A stretch of DNA of 10,891 nt from Candidatus Zixiibacteriota bacterium. GTDB lineage: Bacteria > Zixibacteria > MSB-5A5 > JAABVY01. The notes beneath the pieces were generated by a model that was given only the letters and a program-made list of their open reading frames with translations, was not told where the DNA came from and did not search any database. How positions within the stretch are numbered: the first letter of the stretch is position 1; every line of letters starts with the position of its first letter. This document shows, piece after piece, positions 7,287-10,891 of this stretch. The stretch lies in NCBI GenBank assembly GCA_014730285.1, contig WJIM01000440.1, forward strand, positions 1 to 10,891. The letters are read 5' to 3'. The position numbers and the translations under genes are program-made.

Positions 7287-7288
7287 AT

Positions 7289-7972
7289 CTAAGGCCTAAC
7301 TTCTTTCAACTCAATGAGTTTGAAAATGAAGCCTGAGAACTGGTGCCTGACCGGCCCCATGCCGGTAATATCGACTAATTGCTCGAATATCTTCTGTTGA
7401 AAATTTGAACTTTTTTGGCCGCTGTCTGATTCGATTTCACCGCTGTACCAGTCACTGGCATTTTCGATCTCCTGCGCGGTCAGACGCCTCAGTTCCAGAT
7501 TGAAATCGAAATAAAGATTATCTTCGGAATTGTAGTTCTTCCGGTCACCGCATACAAGAAGCAATGACTCGTTTAGTATGGCTTGAAGATCATCAATATT
7601 CTTGTATGATTTATTTATGACACTGTCCTCGAAACTGCGGATGATTAGATGAAATCTGGCGCCGAACGGTTTGTATTCTATTGTAGCGCTGCAATTATGT
7701 TTTTCGAGGGCGGGATCGAACCATAGTGAGTGAGATTTTTTCAATGTCACCATTAAATCGATATGAAGTGGAAGCCCCTCTTTGATGCTTTCGACCATCT
7801 CCTCAGAGAACAGCCGGTCGCAGTTAATGTCTGCAGTCAGTCTGTTGTCATAGATAAAGATGTCGTATTCGAACGGTGCATTATCGGCATAAAGCTTACC
7901 CGCTGTGCTTAGAGAAATGCAGATCATAACTGCGCATAAAAGTGTTTTTGGTATGCCGGTCATTAGATACAT
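7289..7972 (-). CDS. DUF4390-like secreted/periplasmic protein
   Basis: A 227-residue protein with a hydrophobic N-terminus (about 8-25, ending near KLYA-DN at 27-32) that looks like a Sec signal peptide. The mature part has the outline of DUF4390 proteins: an early beta segment, a 'SIKEGLPLHIDLMVTL' stretch (63-78), a Trp-containing W-F-D-P motif, and near the C-terminus LRRLTAQEIENASDWYSGEI (about 161-180), matching the family's 'LT..DW..S' end. DUF4390 has no known activity. In beta-proteobacteria such genes sit beside ntrY-ntrX, as I recall, and here an NtrX-like activator is two genes upstream. The gene starts eight bases after the outer-membrane barrel stop (ATG 7972; a second ATG at 7963 is possible) and has no good Shine-Dalgarno, which suggests translational coupling. 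Cell-envelope role by context only. Confidence 0.7.
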   Translation of the reverse strand: MYLMTGIPKTLLCAVMICISLSTAGKLYADNAPFEYDIFIYDNRLTADINCDRLFSEEMVESIKEGLPLHIDLMVTLKKSHSLWFDPALEKHNCSATIEYKPFGARFHLIIRSFEDSVINKSYKNIDDLQAILNESLLLVCGDRKNYNSEDNLYFDFNLELRRLTAQEIENASDWYSGEIESDSGQKSSNFQQKIFEQLVDITGMGPVRHQFSGFIFKLIELKEVRP

Positions 7973-7979
7973 GCATCAC

Positions 7980-9695
7980 TTAAAACGATCTCGAAAATAC
8001 GACCCAGGTATGTATATCGGAGTCGGAATCATCCAGCGCCTTGGCAAATTCCACTCGGAAACTGCGCGAAAAACCGAGAGCCACACCGATATCCGATTTG
8101 AATTCTCCATCGCTGAAAATATCATCGTCCTGGCCGATTGTTTTACCGATATCGAAAAACAGCGCGGTATGCAGGAATGCCTTGTAATCTATCTGGTATT
8201 CGATATTTGCCAGAAACATCTGATCTCCGTAAAACTCTTTTATATCATATCCGCGCAAGGTCCTGATCCCACCCAGATAAAACTTCTTGAAAAGCGGCAC
8301 CCTGTCCGAGGATCCGCCGTACATAACTCTCATTTTCAGGGATAAGTAGCGGTTGATGGGCTGATAGCGTATACCGCTTAAAATCCAGCGGGAATAGGTC
8401 AGGTCGCCTTTCAGGTCGCCGCCGCCCTTCTCGAACTGCAAGCCGGCGTACCATCCTGCGCGCGGCCTGTAGATGTTATCCAGCATGTCGAATTTGTATG
8501 TAAATTTAAAAAGTGACAGCTTGCTGTCGAAATCCGACATATTCTCCTGCAGATAATCCCCGGGAAGACTGCTCCAGTTTCCTCTGAATTCTTTACTTCC
8601 GAAAAGACTCCAGAGCTTTGGATGAGCGTCCATCCACTTGATATCATCATAGCTGTAAGAAAAATCGAGGCTGTTATAAGGGCCCAGATAAATTTTCAGC
8701 CCGATTTCACCGCCCTCTTTCTCATAATAATCGCGAAAATCCTCATTAACCACCAATGCAAAGATGGCGTTTTCAAATTCCGGTACAATCCAGTCGTCTT
8801 CGGTTGCGGTTTCACGGTAAATTCTTCCATGCGGCTCTATGGCATAGTAATCGAAAATCCTCTGCGATGCTTCCAGACGGTAGCGCAGACGTTCCGCCTC
8901 GAAGGCATAGCCGACGCCGACCTCAAATGATGGAAATACCCCGGTGGCGTCCTCGTATTCCAGAAATGTTTCCAGATAGAGGCCGTCTACACGATTGTAA
9001 TCCAGCGCCGGCCTTAGCGAAACTTCACGGCCGTAATGTGCCTCCAGGCCGAGTTTGCGGCCGCCCTCCTCCCAGCCTTCCTGGGAAAATATCTCGCCGT
9101 ATACCTGGGAATCCTCGTGCCGATAAACCCGTCCGCAGACAGCGATAACATCTCCTCTTACGAGAGAATTGGTATGCATGACAATATCCCCGAAAAAGCA
9201 GATCAGGTTGTCGGAGACCTCGCCGTAGAGATCGACATCGCTTCCGAAGTTGAACACATCCCCGCGCACGAATCTGTCGGAGTCTATTATCAAATCGTCA
9301 AAGGAATTTACGATATCCCGCGGAATTCTGCTTTTTGAAGGCGCGTCCTTAATCTTGAATTCCATATAAATTCGGCTGCCGGAGATTTTGTTGAATTTAT
9401 CCTGCTTTAAAAGCTTATAGGGAACATTAACATCTCCCCAGACAATCTGTCCCCGGCTAAAGAGAAGACCGTTTCCCAGTTCTACACCGTCGGGGGTTTC
9501 CCTAAGTTCACGGCAGTCGCTTTGCATCGACATCTTGCTGCCGTTATACTCTATCGATATAAACAGGTCGTTTTTGTCATAATCGATAATCAGTTTATTC
9601 TGGTAATCGGTCTCGGCTGATGCTGCAGGAGCCAGTATCCCGAGAAATATTATGGATGCTATCAGTATCAGAATTATAAATTTGTTATCAAGCAC
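7980..9695 (-). CDS. Outer-membrane protein: bactofilin-like beta-helix plus Omp85-type barrel
   Basis: A 571-residue outer-membrane protein. The GTG start at 9695 is fixed by AAGGAGG (9707-9701) five bases upstream. Signal peptide 1-27 (cleavage expected after PAASA). Residues about 30-125 form a beta-rich, lineage-specific region. Residues about 138-205 hold short Gly-Asp-Val repeats (RGDVFNFG, YGEV, FFGDIVM, RGDVIAVCG, YGEIF) like the right-handed beta-helix of bactofilin-type 'polymer-forming' proteins. From about 215 to the end are alternating amphipathic strands typical of a 16-strand barrel. This part includes LGGIRTLRGY (474-483), whose RGY equals the conserved VRGF/Y loop-6 motif of Omp85/BamA/TpsB, and ends in a terminal Phe as outer-membrane barrels do. 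POTRA domains, normally N-terminal in this superfamily, are not visible. It is the first gene after the sigma-54 promoter and is followed closely by the DUF4390-like gene. Insertion or transport activity is possible but unproven. Confidence 0.83.
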   Translation of the reverse strand: MLDNKFIILILIASIIFLGILAPAASAETDYQNKLIIDYDKNDLFISIEYNGSKMSMQSDCRELRETPDGVELGNGLLFSRGQIVWGDVNVPYKLLKQDKFNKISGSRIYMEFKIKDAPSKSRIPRDIVNSFDDLIIDSDRFVRGDVFNFGSDVDLYGEVSDNLICFFGDIVMHTNSLVRGDVIAVCGRVYRHEDSQVYGEIFSQEGWEEGGRKLGLEAHYGREVSLRPALDYNRVDGLYLETFLEYEDATGVFPSFEVGVGYAFEAERLRYRLEASQRIFDYYAIEPHGRIYRETATEDDWIVPEFENAIFALVVNEDFRDYYEKEGGEIGLKIYLGPYNSLDFSYSYDDIKWMDAHPKLWSLFGSKEFRGNWSSLPGDYLQENMSDFDSKLSLFKFTYKFDMLDNIYRPRAGWYAGLQFEKGGGDLKGDLTYSRWILSGIRYQPINRYLSLKMRVMYGGSSDRVPLFKKFYLGGIRTLRGYDIKEFYGDQMFLANIEYQIDYKAFLHTALFFDIGKTIGQDDDIFSDGEFKSDIGVALGFSRSFRVEFAKALDDSDSDIHTWVVFSRSF

Positions 9696-9712
9696 TCAAT
9701 CCTCCTTGTTTA

Positions 9713-9726
9713 CTCAATATATTGAG
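9713..9726. repeat. 14-bp perfect palindrome at the predicted sigma-54 start site
   Basis: CTCAATATATTGAG reads the same on both strands. It starts at the last base of the -12 element and covers the expected transcript start (near 9714). It may be an operator, or simply the AT-rich melting region of the promoter. Confidence 0.45.
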
Positions 9727-9740
9727 CAAACTTCGTACCA
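9726..9740 (-). promoter_or_regulatory. Sigma-54 (-24/-12) promoter for the outer-membrane protein operon
   Basis: The minus strand reads TGGTACG (9740-9734), four bases, then TTGC (9729-9726) followed by T. This fits the sigma-54 consensus TGGYACR-N4-TTGCW at every specified position, with correct GG-to-GC spacing. Transcription should begin about 12 bases downstream (near 9714), just ahead of the Shine-Dalgarno at 9707-9701. The gene immediately upstream encodes a sigma-54 activator, which makes the assignment strong. Confidence 0.85.
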
Positions 9741-9762
9741 ACCAAAATCAAGCGTAAATATC

Positions 9763-9774
9763 GCAGTGAACTGC
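9763..9774. repeat. Short inverted repeat upstream of the sigma-54 promoter
   Basis: GCAGT (9763-9767) and ACTGC (9770-9774) are perfect 5-bp inverted arms two bases apart, centred about 54 bp upstream of the predicted start. It could be an accessory binding site, but short repeats like this arise often by chance. Confidence 0.25.
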
Positions 9775-9803
9775 CATCAATAGGCTTATCCGCGATCGGC
9801 CTT

Positions 9804-9820
9804 GATGTATATTTTACATC
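9804..9820. promoter_or_regulatory. 17-bp inverted repeat, candidate activator-binding (UAS) site
   Basis: GATGTATATTTTACATC has perfect 6-bp arms (GATGTA / TACATC) around five central bases. It is centred about 98 bp upstream of the predicted sigma-54 start, the usual position for an NtrC-family enhancer site, and lies entirely between the activator gene and the promoter. Binding by the adjacent activator is inferred. Confidence 0.5.
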
Positions 9821-9844
9821 CATATAGATAATCGGTTGTATCTT

Positions 9845-10891
9845 TTACAGCAAATTGTATTTCTTCAGTTTTTTGTAAAGGTTACCCCGATCCATACCCA
9901 GCCTTCGTGCCAGCTCCGAAACATTGCCCTCGACCTGAGACAGGTTTATCCGCAGGAAACTTCGTTCGAACTGCTCGACAGAACCGGTCAATAAATTCTT
10001 ATCACCGGCGGGTCTGTCTCTTGTTTCGAAAGAAAGGCCCGGATCGGAGAGCATCTGTGAGGCAAAATCCACCTCGATATAATCATCCCGGCAGAGAAAA
10101 AACAGCCTTTCTGTATAATTTCTGAGTTCGCGCACATTGCCCGGCCAGTCATAGGCCATCAGAATATTAACAATGCCCTGATCATAAGATTTTTGCGGCT
10201 GGAAGTTTTTGGACTTAAGAGCATTAAAGAAATGATCGAATAAAAGCGGAATATCCTCTTTTCTCTCACGCAGGGGCGGGACATGAACCGGGATAGTATT
10301 TATGCGGTAGAATAAATCCTGACGAAATTCTTCCGCCTTTATCTGTTCTTCCAGGTCACGGACGCTGATTGATATCAGGCGCACATTAACCTTCTCGGTC
10401 TTCGACCCGCCCACCTTTTCGATTTCCGAGGATTCCAGCACTCTTAAGAGCTTGCTCTGCAGATTAATCGGCATCTCCGCGATCTCATCCAGAACGAGCG
10501 TGCCTTTATCAGCCAGGCTGAATTTGCCCTCTTTATCCGAGGCTGCGCCGGTAAATGCGCCTCTGGTATGGCCGAAAAACTCCGACTCGGCCAGCTCATG
10601 CGGGATTGCAGCGCAATTTAGTTTGACCAGCGGCCCGGAAGATCTTGCTGAATGGTAGTGTATCTGCGAGGCCACAAGCTCCTTGCCGGTACCGGTCTCG
10701 CCCCAGACCAGGACACTGCTGTCGGACTGCGCTACTATGGCAATCACCTCTCTCAGCTCTCTAATAACCGCGCTTTCCCCGACAATCCGGTAACGCTTGA
10801 GCTGCTCCTCTTTCAGCCTGCGGTTTTCAATTCTGAGATTATATTTTTCGACTGCGCCTTTTATGATTGTCAGGAGACGATTGACATCAGG
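9845..10891 (-). CDS. NtrC/NtrX-type sigma-54-dependent response regulator, 5' truncated by window
   Basis: The frame is open to the window edge, so only the last 348 residues are seen. They begin in the tail of a receiver-type region (PDVNRLLTIIKGAVEKYNLR, then a Glu/Arg-rich linker), which suggests that an Asp-containing receiver domain lies upstream. The AAA+ activator domain (about 38-275) has Walker A GETGTGKE (64-71), GAFTGA (111-116, the sigma-54 contact loop), Walker B LVLDEI (132-137), and FRQDLFYRIN with the arginine fingers. After VRLI (170-173) the usual ATN of sensor I reads ISV, an atypical sequence. The C-terminus is a Fis-type HTH (about 314-348, GNVSELARRLGMDRGNLYKK). It would activate sigma-54 RNA polymerase at remote sites, most likely the exact-consensus promoter right after it. 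GTG at 10747 is inside the domain and not a start. No terminator is visible after the stop. Confidence 0.93.
   Translation of the reverse strand, partial: PDVNRLLTIIKGAVEKYNLRIENRRLKEEQLKRYRIVGESAVIRELREVIAIVAQSDSSVLVWGETGTGKELVASQIHYHSARSSGPLVKLNCAAIPHELAESEFFGHTRGAFTGAASDKEGKFSLADKGTLVLDEIAEMPINLQSKLLRVLESSEIEKVGGSKTEKVNVRLISISVRDLEEQIKAEEFRQDLFYRINTIPVHVPPLRERKEDIPLLFDHFFNALKSKNFQPQKSYDQGIVNILMAYDWPGNVRELRNYTERLFFLCRDDYIEVDFASQMLSDPGLSFETRDRPAGDKNLLTGSVEQFERSFLRINLSQVEGNVSELARRLGMDRGNLYKKLKKYNLL

Noticed and set aside
8756..9148. Arg/Pro-rich + strand open frame opposite the outer-membrane protein
   Set aside because: Composition is that of a shadow frame, and the opposite strand is a clear beta-barrel gene with signal peptide and strong ribosome-binding site.

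Overview
The window comes from a Gram-negative bacterium of moderate GC content (judged by eye, not counted). It encodes an Omp85-type outer-membrane barrel, a signal-peptide-bearing periplasmic protein, a sigma-54 activator and a large eukaryotic-like Ser/Thr kinase with TPRs. This mix is common in uncultured FCB-type lineages (for example Zixibacteria-like) and in deltaproteobacteria-like groups. The lineage is a weak inference; nothing in the window fixes it. There are no tRNA or rRNA genes, insertion sequences or CRISPR arrays, and coding density is high.

Left part, + strand (1-1922): the 3' two thirds of an M50 (site-2-protease-like) / HlyD fusion gene of the 'peptide zinc metalloprotease' type, the kind found with ribosomally made, modified and exported peptides. 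About 240 bases downstream is a compact transcription unit that ordinary gene calling would miss. It has a near-consensus sigma-70 promoter with a 19-bp inverted repeat across its spacer and -10 box, and a ~100-nt leader with a hairpin displaying GGA. These are followed by a perfect Shine-Dalgarno, a 25-codon ORF (1788-1865) and a strong intrinsic terminator. The peptide has an acidic amphipathic N-terminal half and a small Gly/Gln-rich C-terminal tail. It is the best candidate here for an undescribed system: a possible peptide substrate of the neighbouring protease/exporter.

Middle, - strand (1915-7169): a two-gene signalling operon with an 8-12 bp gap. The first gene is a soluble GAF-PAS histidine kinase. 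The second is an ~1150-residue Ser/Thr kinase whose NTPase-like middle has no visible P-loop and whose C-terminal half is TPRs. The operon is separated from the upstream genes by an intrinsic terminator.

Right part, - strand (7289-10891): in transcription order, an NtrC/NtrX-type sigma-54 activator (5' end outside the window), a 149-bp intergenic region, a beta-helix/Omp85-barrel outer-membrane protein, and a DUF4390-like periplasmic protein. The intergenic region carries an exact-consensus -24/-12 promoter (9726-9740), a palindrome at the predicted start point and upstream inverted repeats suited to activator binding. The simplest reading is that the activator switches on the envelope operon through sigma-54. 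The histidine kinase may be its sensor, with the TPR kinase as a second signalling arm.
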